Assembly (NCBI RefSeq): GCF_001039355.2
Contig: NW_019775403.1
Coordinates: 354,789-418,788, forward strand
DNA length: 64,000 bases
Source: Lingula anatina
Lineage: Eukaryota > Brachiopoda > Lingulata > Lingulida > Lingulidae
Direction of reading: 5' to 3'
Of this stretch, positions 38,218 to 50,200 are shown in pieces. The stretch's first letter is position 1. Each line of letters opens with the position of its first letter. Position numbers and translations under genes: made by a program. The notes beneath the pieces were generated by a model that worked only from the letters and a program-made list of their open reading frames with translations, was not told where the DNA came from and searched no databases.

Positions 38218-38798
38218 GATGTGAACTCGAATATAATTTCCTTGAGTAGAAATGCTTAATTTACATGCAAGCAATGAACGATGGGCATTTAAAACAATAT
38301 CTTAAAGATTCCTTTTCTGAATCCTCTCAAGTGGCCTGTGCACATTTTAAATAAAATGAAAACTAGAATTATTCACAAGTCATTATTATTTCAGGAAATG
38401 AACAAGGCCCCAAAGAGGCGTGCATTTTGAAGACCCCAGTAGGTTTGCGTGATACTTCAACTATAGTCATCATATACATGAACATTCCAAACGACGCTCA
38501 CGCTGGAAGTTTAACAAATGACGTACAGACTCGCCAGTGCCATCACATCTTGCCTTGACTTTTTAATAAGCCAACCACTTCGTTGAAATGATGTTATTTA
38601 GCCAGCGAAGCAATTGAATACTTTGTTTGCTGTAAAGTCATAACACCAACGGTGATGTCATTAAGTCACATTTTGCCACATTGCTCATCATTGTACGTTT
38701 TTTAAATTACCATTATTTAACACGTTTTAAAAACAAAGATTAAATAAACCTACAAAATATATTAGTTCTTAAGAGTTGTGTTTTTTCACATGCTTTGC

Positions 38799-38837
<39 letters not shown>

Positions 38838-41800
38838 NNNNNNNNNNNNNNNNNNNNNNNNNNNNNNNNNNNNNNNNNNNNNNNNNNNNNNNNNNNNNNN
38901 NNNNNNNNNNNNNNNNNNNNNNNNNNNNGAGGGCTTAACAACTAATTTACACTCTCCTAAACACTTAATATCTGATTTATACTTTTACTGTAGCAGTTTT
39001 AATTCAAATCGAAAACTTGATGAATTTAAGCATAATTTTTTTTCTCAAAAGTAAAAGTTCGGTGTTATAGTGATATCCATTATCGTATCTTACCCGCACA
39101 GAGCACTAGCAAACTTATATTAACTCCTTCTGGTAACAGGCCTCATAAAAGATACTTGGGATCTGTATATGGGCATTTTTACAATCCTGGGCTCCTTTTT
39201 TCCCACCAAGGGTCAAAAATAGAAGTCATTATTGTGCTGAAATTTGTACTTTTCTTGAAAGTATAGACCTGAAGGGTATAAGAAATGACAATCCCGAGAT
39301 AAAACCTTGTGTATGTATAAAGATATGATTATTTGAATTTTGAAAACCATTTTTTTAATTTTCATAAGCTAAATCTTGAAGTGTGTGACTTTTATGATAA
39401 TTTAAGGTATTGATCTCCAAAAAACCACTTAGTTTTACTCAGAGAGTATTGCTCTTTTATGTATTTGCAAAAAAAAAAAATGGATGAAAATATCCAAAAT
39501 TTGACGAATCAATGATATTTTGTAATTTTCCCGTTTCAGTATTGACTGTGACTCCATGAAGTTATTGATTCTGAGATATTCTGAGGACTTCTGTACTTCA
39601 CTTTACCCTGCATTAGTTCTTTACGTTATGCTTCATGATTGTGTAAAATATTATTTTGCACGGACATGTGTGCTAATTGCAGTGTCATGTTAAAATAAAT
39701 GTCCTTTCCGAAACAGGGATGTTTCGGAAAGGACATTTTTTAAAAACATTTAGGATATTGTTTTAATATATTGTAGTATTTGAGTTTATAAGTTTGAGGT
39801 AAAGTCTATGAATAACTGGGCAAAATAGGTGTAAGCTGAACTAAAAGTGAAGTCTTTTTATTAAATTTTGTGCTTGTTTTGTCTATTCTGTACTAGTAAT
39901 TCATTACTGGAATTTTATTTTATTAAATATTGATTCTGAGATATATTCCAGGTATTCTTTATGCCATTATACCTTATTCCAGTTTCTTTTGTTACAGTTC
40001 ATAGCTGTATAAAATATTATTTGACAATGTCAGATTTACCAACAGTAAAGACATGTTTAAAGATATGTCCTTTTAGACATGTCCTTGTTTTGGAATGGAC
40101 ATTTATTTAACATTTATGAAATTGCCTTAAGATCTCATAGTATGTTGGTTTACAAGGTACAGGTGAAGCAATCATTGGACAAAATATGAGTTAACTAGAT
40201 TAAAACTGAACTGTTTTTGTTACATTAATTGGTCATTTGGGATAGTTTTTGATTCATNCCAAAGGATATTGCCATGCCCATTCCTATTAATTTTCTGTAC
40301 TTTGTTCCCACCAGTTCCATACCTAGTGGTGCGAAAGGGACGTAATCATTGGCACGTAATCCACTTTAAAATTCATATGCAGTTTGTCAATTGATTTTCA
40401 CCTTGAAATAGCAATGCATTTTAAAACATATTTTGGTCATCATGGACAACATAGGCCCGGGTACTCTAGTGAGTTATACGGCCTGCACTTTAATAAGAGA
40501 TAGGAGGTCTGTTTGCTCAAAGATGTGTCACAGTTTAGAAAACGAAATAACTGCCCTTACTCACCCATTGTATAAAGTGATATGTACATGCTGGAATCAC
40601 TGGCACCTTGAATAACATAGAGGATACAGAAAACCGCCATATTAGGAGAAAACGCTAACCCAATACCAGAGGCTGCCAATACTACAACACTTCCCAAGAA
40701 AATAGGCCTACGTCCAAACCTGAAAAACTGTGTAGTTTATTTCTCGTGGCAAAACTTCCGCTCAAACACAGGATAGTTTAGACCGGAAATCTTACTTAAT
40801 GCGCCATTGGCACCACATCGTGTATTACGGTAAACAGGAAAACAGTAACATAATGCAAGAACCCAACTGTATTGGAGTAAGGTTATCACAGAATGACATA
40901 TTTTGTTTAAGAGATATTCAAAGGTGTGAATGCAGCGCTAGATTTTATTGCCCATATTATAAAATTATACGTGGCGTGGTTGATAAAATATCAATGCATT
41001 TGAACTAAACGTGTTTTTACAGAAATTTATTGCAAACACTTAATTGATATTTACTTATGAAAGGATATATAATCTAAAAACCCGATCATGCACAGAAAAC
41101 TCAACTTCTGGAATTATTGATCATCCTTTCAAGTGACAAAGAAGTGCAAAATGCCCACCCCAGTTTAAAAAGTGTTCTTCAAATATGTGCTTTCTTAGCA
41201 GTTGAAGAAATGTCCATTTGAAATAACATGTACAAAGTATTACGTTACCTGTCTGAGAGAATCCCTGACACCAAAATTGCCACCAGTTTACCTCCAAAGA
41301 AAACGGAACTGCACGTGCTCAGCTGCCACGCGTTGTCGCACGTGAGGTCAAACTGAAAATATTACGTGGAACAAATGGGTATAAGAGAATAAATGAACTG
41401 AAACCTTTTAGGAGACTAATTTAACAGCAGGAAACTTCTAATTCACTGTGACATGAACGCGCGTTTGAATTACATTTGGTATATCGATCGAAGGGCTTTA
41501 ATTATCTTGGTCTTTGCGTTATAAACAAGATTGTTTGGTGACGTTTCTCTAGTTATTGCTAATGTTCGAGATGAAAATGTAAAAGGGGCATTTAATAATT
41601 TTTTAATTGAAATGAATAAACAGGTGCGGCAAGGTCGCGGTGCACTTTGAACAGGCAAACGTCATGTCTTTGTGGCCATATCTACCTCGGAAACAATGGT
41701 GGCCTGATACTCGTCCGTACTGTAGTATCTGCCAACAGGACATGGGTACGTCTCCTGTGATTTCCAAACAGTGCTATTCCACAGACTATCCGAGGAGGTT

Positions 41801-42216
41801 GTCAAATTCACCGTCTGCGCATACTCAACATCACTCTCTAAAGAGGTAGTCATAAGACGCTGCAATATTCCGGAAGTGGAAGAATTTGCTGCAGTTATAT
41901 TTTGAAACACGGAAATAGAGCCGTTGGTTAACGTTATATCCATGCGGTATAATGCACAGCCATTTCGTTTGCCGTATTTCGTATATGGCACGTTCATGTC
42001 TAGAAGTTGCTCTTTTGACAAGTTCCCATACGTTCTTGATACATACTCTAAACGTTCCTGGGGTATTTTACAATGATGGAAGGGCTCCGCACCGTAGAAG
42101 ACCACCCCCAGTGTAGATATCACAGAGTAAAAAGCGACGACGCATATTAAAGCACATCTTTGCTTTTGATAGGTTCCGAATTCTCCCAAAATCTTCAAGA
42201 AATCGTCGAAGTTCAT
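33810..42216 (-). CDS. SLC22-type transporter B, frame-damaged as assembled
   Basis: On the minus strand: exon 1 42216-41686, exon 2 41352-41249 (second copy 37791-37688), exon 3 40719-40565 (copy 37593-37439), exon 4 37195-37060 (partial copy 40322-40259), exon 5 36873-36648, exon 6 35845-35631, exon 7 35087-34979, exon 8 34626-34408, exon 9 33894-33810 (TAG). It starts MNFDDFLKILGEFGTYQ and keeps the family blocks (FDLTCDNAWQLSTCSS, SVRWLLSRGRHKEA, LDKTGRRK, LPETRGKPLLHTLEAWD). Exon 4 is 33 bases shorter than in A and C, cutting the fifth membrane helix. Exon 5 has one extra base in an A run, after which the correct frame resumes as LNLFRIWKR. Either a decaying gene, a null allele or assembly error. 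It is divergent from SLC22 C. Confidence 0.85.
37439..37860 (-). repeat. Copy 1 of the duplicated SLC22 B exon 2-3 block
   Basis: Holds exons 3 (37593-37439) and 2 (37791-37688) with introns nearly identical to those at 40565-41420. The similarity continues downstream through exon 4 (37195-37060). It ends near 37860, where sequence from the Gly-rich gene begins. It differs from copy 2 by a few substitutions (exon 2 begins TAT, Tyr, here; TTT, Phe, in copy 2). Confidence 0.85.
37862..39170. repeat. Duplicate of the Gly-rich gene 3' region inside SLC22 B
   Basis: Aligns with 26176-27430: it includes the last Gly-rich exon (37939-37974, ending GKFGPHG and TAG instead of GKFGLHG), the CA/GA microsatellite, the flanking 3' sequence and the AACAGGCCTCATAAAAGATA end. 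There are a few percent substitutions, a deletion of about 38 bases after TTGCCTTG, and an N gap at 38838-38928. The first exon of the Gly-rich gene is absent, so this copy is not a gene. Segmental duplication or misjoined haplotype. Confidence 0.85.
38838..38928. other. Assembly gap (91 N) after a T run
   Basis: N characters directly after about 35 T residues. The undamaged counterpart at 27168 has no such T run, so the gap lies at a failed low-complexity tract. Confidence 0.95.
39171..40257. repeat. Anonymous AT-rich repeat with a 365-bp diverged tandem and a strong hairpin
   Basis: Two diverged units are offset by 365 bases: both contain ATTGATTCTGAGATAT (39564 and 39929) and TGT(AT)AAAATATTATTT (39642 and 40006), followed by ATGTCCTTT, GGACATTT and GGNCAAAATA. 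The first unit has a perfect 19-bp-arm hairpin at 39697-39738. This stretch has no counterpart in either flanking duplicate and ends at the N at 40258. It looks like a piece of a dispersed element or satellite. Confidence 0.6.
39697..39738. repeat. Perfect 19-bp-arm hairpin with GGGA loop
   Basis: The arm AAATGTCCTTTCCGAAACA (39697-39715) is followed by GGGA and then the exact reverse complement (39720-39738). The second 365-bp unit has only a degenerate version (ATGTCCTT...GGACAT). Confidence 0.9.
40259..41420 (-). repeat. Copy 2 of the SLC22 B exon 2-4 block, with a 435-bp extra segment
   Basis: Exon 2 (41352-41249) and exon 3 (40719-40565) are intact. Exon 4 is present only up to the N at 40258. 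On the minus strand its last readable codons are ATATCCTTTGG, Ile-Ser-Phe-Gly, matching the FGLG helix of paralogues A and C. Copy 1 has the 33-base deletion at exactly this point. Between exons 3 and 2 this copy has 40746-41180, which copy 1 lacks; the site is flanked by TTCTC / TTCTTC. Confidence 0.8.
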
Positions 42217-45178
42217 ACTCGTTGAAGCACAGTCGCGCGCGCCTTTGAATAAGGACTGTGAAAAATCCCAGTTTGAAAATGTACCAAATCAACTACAACC
42301 AGGCGCAGAGATTGTGATCCCAGTTGAACTCGTTAGGCCTGAGGGTATTCAGGTCTAAACCTTCACCTTGATTTATATCACAGTGGGAACCTCCTGGAGA
42401 CAAAGAAATGTCACAGTAATTGAATATCGATTTTTTTTGTATGGCTCTCTTAAGGACTACACATAGATATGAGTCCTAATGAGCTTTTGTTACTGCCTTG
42501 TTTCTTTAATATGATGCCAGGTGGTAGATATTTTGATAAAAAATATTTAAATAAGGTGTCAGCGTAGGAAAGAATATCGAAATCCTTAAAAAAATTATCC
42601 AAGTGAAAATATTATCAGCACACTCGCACTTTTATGCGCTTGTTTCTTACTATATTTTAATATATTTAAATATAATTAAAATTACAACAAAGTACAACAA
42701 ACCTCCCAGGTAGATACTACCTCTACAGTACCCGGTTTATGAACAGCAACATCTCATTGCTCCGCACTGCAGTCTGGATCATCTAGCACGACTTGAACTG
42801 TCACCCACGTCGGATTTGCATGCGTACATGTACATGACGGCGCGTCACACAGATTCTGTAATGTAAATCACGTGACATCTGAAGAAAAAACCGACAGTAA
42901 GAGCAGGGGGCCTGTTTTACATTAGGTCTTAAGTCTGTTCTGGGGTTAAGACCTCATCTTACATGTATAAAAACTAAGCGAAATGGGTTCCGCCTCACAA
43001 AGAATCTGAAATTAAAGCCCGCTCACCTCGCTTTTTACGGTCTTTTAACTAAGCTCCTTATTAGCAAATGGGTGTTTATCTCAGTGGCAATACATGTTAC
43101 AATGTAGTAGATTCTTTAATTAACAGTTTTTATTTCATGAAAACTATTTTTTGTGAAACAGACACTGGGTGCCAAGTTAAGTTACATGTACCTGCTTTAT
43201 GACCGCACTGCACAACCTTAGTGTAATCCATGCGAGTATGTCAATTTAAAGGGCGATATAAAGCCGTCAATACCTCTGCAACGGAGAAATAAACGAGAAC
43301 GTATAACGCCATGCAAGTCCACTTACATCCATACATCGAAAACAGCAAAACCACATAGCCAAACATACTGCATGTCTTAAAGACAATTTTATGAAATGAG
43401 GCATCTAATACCTCGGCCCTAAAGACAAGTATCCGCTTGATTGATCGAGTTAATGACCTAAAAAAAGAAATAAGGTTACTGAGGTAAGATTTTCACTGTG
43501 ATACGGCTAGTTTGACCTTTACGACACCTTGTTGTTTAGTCATCTCGGCAATAATTCTGGGTCATCTGCGATAACATGAACGCAAACATTCTCAAATCCG
43601 ATCAAGTGTACTGTTTCCTTTGCATTTTTTCTCCAGCGCGACAGTTAAGAATCGTGTCATGAATTAGCCTGACAGATATCCGTGAATTTCAAGTGAAAAA
43701 TCAGTCTAAAAAACAACAATAATAACATTAATTAATTAAAACGCAACAAAGGAAAAAACAGTGGACATTTCGCAGCTTGCCGATCACAAAAAAAGAGCTA
43801 GACGTTCACTAAGACATCAGGGAACTGCCACCCCAAATAGGTGTTTCAGTATATTGAGTCTTAAAATACACGTAGATTACCTTTGATCAAGGCTTTAGAC
43901 CATTTTTTTAAAAATATGTTAGTGTAACTACGTTTTACTTGGTGCTTAGTATATACCTACTCTGCATGTGCTACGGCAGGCCTACTGTACCTCAAATCAC
44001 GGACAAAATAATTTTGTCCATGCTCAAATTACATCATAAACAGCAGGTGGGGTTAGCCTCATCGGGTAAGCTACAGCCTCCCCTTGCGTTCCCGTCTAAA
44101 CTTACGCAATAGCAAAACTAACATACCAGTACACCCAACATAGAAACAGAAATTCAAATCCAGAAAACTGTAAGTTTAAAGACGTTAGTTTGTCTTTTTC
44201 TCTTGTGAAAATGAAAGCATTAGTTTATTCAGAAAGCATGCGTGCGTAAGTGTTATCACATCCTGTAAATGAAAACTGGACGAAATATTTCATTTAACGT
44301 CATGCCACACGTGATGACGGCCCATACTTACTCTTACGTCTTGTGGTAGGTTTAGATATACTAAAATAATGATGCTTAGGTCTAAATGATGTCAATGTGC
44401 TTCCATATGAAGTTAGCCATAGATAGTGGAACACGCAATAAACCTGTACTCCGCTGGGTTGACTATTTCGAGAATACAGTTTTAAAAAGGTAGGCCGTTT
44501 ATTGTCCCACAACCGCGTTTTTTTACTCAGATTCGTGGTACTACTTGGATAATATCCTCGTTCGGTGCTTCAGATTTGACCTAGATCAGTTCTATTCTAA
44601 ATCTCTGTTTGAACGCCTCTCAAAACAGCGAGACTGTATATAGATGAAATGTACACAAGGCAGATGTTAATATCCTGTACATCGACCTATTTAAGCTGTT
44701 ATGCAAAAGCACGGTAATCGTGCAGTGGCTGAATAACAGAATAACAGTCGCGCATAGAGCAGAGAACGTGTGAGGTGTACGCATTACAGGACACAGGTTG
44801 GTTTTCTGCACATGTTCAATGTGAACAGTTTGTTTGGTTTCATTCATATGGTTTATTTAATATCGGCAGTGCACATGCGTCGTTGCTTCAGTTAGTTGGA
44901 ATTATATAACGGAATGAATGAGGGTCTTGTTTACTTTCAGAGAGTTAAGCCCGTGTTAAATTTGTGCTGTTTGAAGTTTTCTAGTTTTTGAAGAGGAAGT
45001 AACAGAGAAAGTTGCTCTGATAAGCATGCCCTGTTCTTGATCCGAGACTAAATGTAACAAGGACATGTTTATTTACATTAAATCATTCATTTACTTGCCA
45101 TGTGATGGAATTGAAACACGAGTTACGAAGTACAGGTATTTCATTTCATAGCTCCCACGACATCATAATCTAGCTGAT
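42217..45178. other. Intergenic region between divergent SLC22 B and SLC22 C
   Basis: A head-to-head spacer of about 3 kb with no supported gene. It must contain the promoters of both transporters and may hold non-coding first exons, but I see no clear TATA box at a suitable distance from either start. Confidence 0.5.
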
Positions 45179-48100
45179 ATGCATTTCGACGAGTTTCTAA
45201 AGATCCTTGGACAATTTGGGACCTACCAGAAGCAGAGGTATAGCCTCATCTGCCTTGTAGCCTTGTACTCTGTAGTCTCAATGTTTGGAATTGTATTCTA
45301 CGGTGTAGTACCTCAGCATCACTGCAAGATTCCCCAGCACCACGTGGAACATGTAAACAGCACAATCGGCACCGTGACGTCAGAAACCCTGCTTCGTATC
45401 ACTGTACCGCACAATGAAGATGGCAAACCCAGCAGCTGTAGCCTATATTCTTTAAATGACTTGTTTTTTAATAGAACAGGTTTTGAAAATGATGTCGTGC
45501 CATTCAATAAAACAGCTTTTGTTCAGTACCATATATCTGCCGCAAACGTTGCGTACAAACTTAATCAAACACCTGATGATGTGAATCGTTATCGTTGGTC
45601 AAACAAATCCGTTCAAACAATGGAATCAAGGGATGGTGGTGAAATTCTTCAAAGTGACAGAAGAAGAACCCAACCCTGCCCAGAAGGACGAGTGTACAGC
45701 ACAGACGTCTACCAGTCCACAATAGTATCAGAGGTATGTTTAAAGAGACAGAAACACCAAATCCACCTACCTTAAACAGTTCTTCACTTGGACAGACCCG
45801 CATTTCTGCATGAAAACCCCAGTATCAGATCCGTAAGCATATGTGGAGCATTACAAAGATGCGTTTTGCAGGGAAAAAAACAGCCATCGTGAAAAATTGA
45901 ACATACAATGCACGTAAAAAGTTCCCATCTTCACTACAAAAGTGATTCAAAAACGACAAACTTAGAAGGTAAAAAAAAGGATTAATAGTCCGTTTTTGTG
46001 TCAACAGAATTGGATGAGCGATGACATTTTCAGAAACATCTCTTTTTGCTAGCTACTTCCTCTTTTCAGTTCGATTTGAGCTGTGAGAATAAATGGCAGC
46101 TAAGAACAACAACCTCTGTATTCTTTGCTGGGAAACTAGCTGCAACGTTACTGTCTGGGATGGCGGCTGACAGGTATGTATTTCGCTGCAGTACCGTCGC
46201 TTAAAATTTCTGAAGTCATGCTTACCTATGACCGGTAAAGGCTGCAACTGGTTCATGCTTTACACAATAACATACAGTTTGAGAGATATAGGCCTACAAC
46301 TAAATAACCTGGCTATCACGTAAGACAATCACAGACCCCCCGCGCTCATCCTGATTTATTTTGATTAGTACATAAGAGCTTGTGAAAGAAAAAACTCTTC
46401 ATTTCCAGTAGCGTAATTCTTTTGTGTCACGTTCCAGGTTTGGCAGGCGTCCGGTGTTCTTAGTGGGAATGATTCTGCTAGCATTGTCAGGTGTGGCATT
46501 AGCGTTCTCCCCTAACATGATCGTCTTTACGGTGCTGTATGTGATACAAGGGGCAAGCGATGCCTGTGTATTCCAGTCCATCTACACTCTTGGTAACGAC
46601 ATTTTTTCACTTTGTCCTATTACTTTTATTTTAGGACTTGTAATTACATTTGAACGATATAAGATGGGCACAGTTTTCAGGGCCGTAGCCTGAGCAAAAT
46701 GTCAGGGGGGCAGTAAGGGCCCCTTTACACTGGACGGCGTTTTTTCTGCGTCCAGCAGGACGGCCCCATTTGAGAGTTACAAAATTGTAATACTTCACGT
46801 GCCGACAACTGGCCGATCATTGAGCATTCATTCTGATACAAAATCAATGCTCGTGCCTCCTTATTAAGACCACAGCGATGCCAAATTTCATGGTCGCAGA
46901 AAGGACGCAGAAAGGACGCCGTCCAGTGTAAAGGGGGTATAAGCGGACACGAAGGGGCGAAGCCCACGAGGGGGGAGGGTGTGGTAGGGGGTGTCCCCCT
47001 CCCACGGTGTGGAAAATTTTTAAAAACTGTGTATAATACTGCNAACACAACACGCAATTGGACTCCCTGCAGCTGCCCCCCCCCCCCCACCCCCCGGAGT
47101 CTACGGCCCTGGTTTTGTATAAAGAAAGTATACATGTAGTCTACTTTTGGAGTTGGAGAAGGAATTAATACCAGGGAGAGTGGGCCAAAAAGCGCACTCT
47201 CACGTCTGCAGAAGCATGTTTTGTGCACATACTAGTAGCCTACTGTCAAATCCACCAAACTGCACCATTTAACCTCCGCCAAGGAGGTGCTAGTTTGCCT
47301 TTGTAGGTTTCATGCATGATATTTTGCATCCGCCACCAACTTAAATCTCTTCTGATCTGTTTTGATTTTTTCAGGTATGGAATGGGTGGGCCCGAAGAAG
47401 AGACGAATTGCAGGGATGGGGATCAGCATCTGTTTTGGACTCGGTCATTCTATTTTGGCATTGGAGGCGTACTTTCTCCGTAATTGGCGCCATCTAGCGC
47501 TGGTGGCAAGTGCTCCGGGAGTAATATTCATAGCATTCTGGTTGTACGTAACAGTTAACGGTGACAATATATAGCTATATTTTTTCAATCGATATTAAGG
47601 TAGCATGGAATAAGATAAGGTAAGATAAAAACTGGTTTTGAGAAAAAGAGCTAAGGGCAAAATTCACGGTTTGCTACAACTTTTTAAAAATCTTTTTTCA
47701 TACAAACAGTAAAACTTTTTTTAACCCTCAGTTACAAAACGTATTCAAGGTATTTTCATAGCTAGCACATGCATTTTCTTACCATTACCGTACTGGAAAC
47801 AGAATCCAAATGCTAGTAACATGTACAGAAAAGACTTGTAAAAGTAGTTGTCATTTTCAGCTTCTTCGGGGAATCTGTACGCTGGCTTCTTGCACGTGGG
47901 CGTTATGAAGACGCTAAGGCTATCATAGCCAAAGTAGCCAAGACAAATAAAGTTGAATTGGAAGACAGTGTGTGGGAGAGTTTGTTCAAGGAGAAGAGCG
48001 AAGTGAAGCAGACGACACATACTTTTATTGATTTGTTTCGAACCTGGAGGAGAGCGGTCATGACAACTACCCTTGTTTTCGTTTGGTGAGAAATAAAACA

Positions 48101-50200
48101 CTGATGATAAAATTTATATATATTCCATGTTGAACATTACAAAATGTGTGACATAAATACGCGTTCTTCGAAAAGATTGTTGACTTATCAGTAGCAAATT
48201 TGTAACAAGACATAAAATTTCATTATCTCTAAAAATTTCACCCAGGTTTCATTGATGTCAAACATCTATGTGGTGTTGGGAGCAATAGCAGGGCCGTAGC
48301 CTCCGGGGGGGCAGGTGGGGGCAGCTGCCCCCCCTGGGATTTGAGGTTAAAAAAAAATAAAATAAATAATAATCGCAAAGGTAAAAAAAATAATTGCAAA
48401 CTTGGTATCAATTCTGTGAGAAAATGCACTCATGGCCACTAGACAATCATTCAACAATCTAGGGAGGGGGACACCCCCTCCCCCCTCGGGGGCTTCGCCC
48501 CCTCGTGTCCGCTTACTGCCCCCCCTGGCATTTTGCTCAGGCTACGGCCCTGAATAGTCATAAAAAGGCATCAGTAAGCATCGGTCATTAAACAGCCCGT
48601 CACATATACCTCAGAATCAGATGATACGTTATTTCTGACGATCGTAATCTTGCGTTAGACCTAGAGAGTTTCTAACAATGTACACCGCTGTTATTTGTTT
48701 ATTTCAGGTTTAGCAGTAATATAGGTTACTCTGGCTTAGCATTAAACGCCGAGGGGTTGGGTGCCAATGTATACCTTAATTTTGCTTTGCTTGGCGCTGC
48801 AGACGTTCCAGGGATGGTGCTGTCTATGTTTCTTCTAGACAAAATTGGAAGGAGGAAAATAATCTTTTTTTCTATGTGTGTTGGTGGAGTTGCTTGCGTA
48901 TTGACCGGAGTTATACCTAAAGGTGAAACATTTTATTAAAAATATGTACGAGCTACATTTAGGAATGGAATAGTTCTATGAAATGGCAGCACACAAAAGT
49001 CAACATTTTTGGTATGCATACGTGTTTTTAATTAATGATTATATAAGAATGCTTTACCCAGTTACTGATTACACGGAATCAAAAGATATAGATTTAACAA
49101 AAAATACCCTCTGAATACCCGAGTATGAATAATTCATTGTGACCAACAGAGAAATAACAAATACCAGATTCTCCAATATGACAACATTCCTTTATGATAG
49201 AATCTTTGTACTTTTTAGATATGCAGTGGTTGGTAGTCACATTGGCACTCATTGGTAAAATGATGATAGGAGGCGGGGGAGCTGTAATCTGCATGCTAGC
49301 GGCTGAGTCTTACCCAACAGTTATTAGGTCTGTCTGCCTCTCTGACAATGTGGCTCTCTGCCACAATTTATCCATTTCTTTCTCACAAGAAAATGGCGAA
49401 TACTGCATATAAGCTTGTCGTTTGTACATTTTTTTCTTATAGGGTATATAACAAAAGAGCTCTCTACCTTTTCTTAGAATTTCAGCTGGAAGGGTTTGCT
49501 TCACGCACAGTAAGGGAGACATACATATGTGTACTTATACAAATTATGCGCACTTTTCAAAGCTGTTGAAAATTATAGTATAATCCTGCATACAGATGAA
49601 CCACGAATGATAATACACGTGTTCTTTTCAGAAACGTGAGCCTTAGCTTCGCCGCCTCGATGGCGCGTCTGGGAGGAGTTGTCGCACCTCAAATCTTGCT
49701 TCTAAGTCAATTCTTCAAGCCTCTTCCATCTGTCGTTTGGGGTTGTACGGCCATATCTGCCGGAGTGATGTCATTATTTTTGAGGGAGACATTAGGGAAG
49801 CCGTTGCCTCAAACAATGGAGGAACTGGACGTTATGCTTGCAGAAAGGAGGTAAAATTTACACCGTTTTGCATTTTTTGTAATTGTCGTTTTAAATGTAT
49901 GACAGTCTTTGCGCTGAATGGCATTCGTTTACTTCGAATCTTTCAGAATCAACACACCAAATACGATTTAATAAGCGAATTTTAATATTGACAAAAAAGA
50001 AAGAAAGGAAAGAAAAAACGGCTCTTAAAGAAGATAAAATATTTATTGGTTTTCTAACGTTGTTAAAGCATGACAACAGGTGTCATTTTTATTAATAACA
50101 ATAAACACGTTTTAAATTCAACAGCATGAAGTTCTGGAAAAAGGTACCACAAAGCGACGAAGCGGCAAAGGAGACAGAAATGCAAGCCATGGATGCCTGA
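45179..50200 (+). CDS. SLC22-type organic ion transporter C (608 aa)
   Basis: Nine exons: 45179-45733, 46070-46173, 46438-46592, 47375-47543, 47861-48085, 48708-48922, 49219-49327, 49632-49850, 50125-50200 (TGA). Exons 2-4 and 6-8 have exactly the same lengths as in SLC22 A. It begins MHFDEFLKILGQFG. Family blocks: STIVSEFDLSCENKWQ, ADRFGRRPVFLVG, FGLGHSILALEAYF, SVRWLLARGRYEDAK, LDKIGRRK, GKPLPQTMEELD. The loop between TM1 and TM2 is longest in this copy and has several N-x-S/T sites. A plasma-membrane MFS transporter for organic ions; substrate unknown. The exon 7 donor is AG|GTCTGT, a weak but valid site. Introns 3 and 5 each carry a CAGGGCCGTAG transposon. The last exon is repeated at 51448-51523 in the duplication around the gap. 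Confidence 0.95.
46678..47111. mobile_element. CAGGGCCGTAG transposon with TSD GTTTT, interrupted by a nested MITE
   Basis: Ends CAGGGCCGTAGCCT and (reverse strand) CAGGGCCGTAGACT, flanked on both sides by GTTTT. The interior shares AGCAAAATGTCAGGGGGGCA and GCGGACACGA with the sister element at 48289-48552. A 222-base MITE is inserted at 46718-46939. One N at 47043. Lies in intron 3 of SLC22 C. Confidence 0.9.
46718..46939. mobile_element. Nested MITE, TSD TAAG, GGCCCCTTTACACTGG ends
   Basis: The left end GGCCCCTTTACACTGGACGG mirrors the right end CCGTCCAGTGTAAAGGGGG. TAAG is present on both sides (46714-46717 and 46940-46943). The sister element at 48289 shows the empty site, GGGGGGCAGTAAGCGGACAC on its reverse strand, with one TAAG. 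Confidence 0.9.
48289..48552. mobile_element. CAGGGCCGTAG transposon with TSD AATAG
   Basis: Starts CAGGGCCGTAGCCTCCGG and ends TCAGGCTACGGCCCTG. AATAG flanks both ends (48284-48288, 48553-48557). Lies in intron 5 of SLC22 C. The interior has long C and G runs and an A-rich middle, and no coding frame. Confidence 0.92.

Noticed and set aside
38031-38274. Frames across the CA/GA microsatellite
   Set aside because: Low-complexity translation of a simple repeat in a duplicated 3' flank.
46725-47228. 167-codon minus-strand frame
   Set aside because: It is formed by the C/G-rich interior of nested transposons in an SLC22 intron and contains an N.
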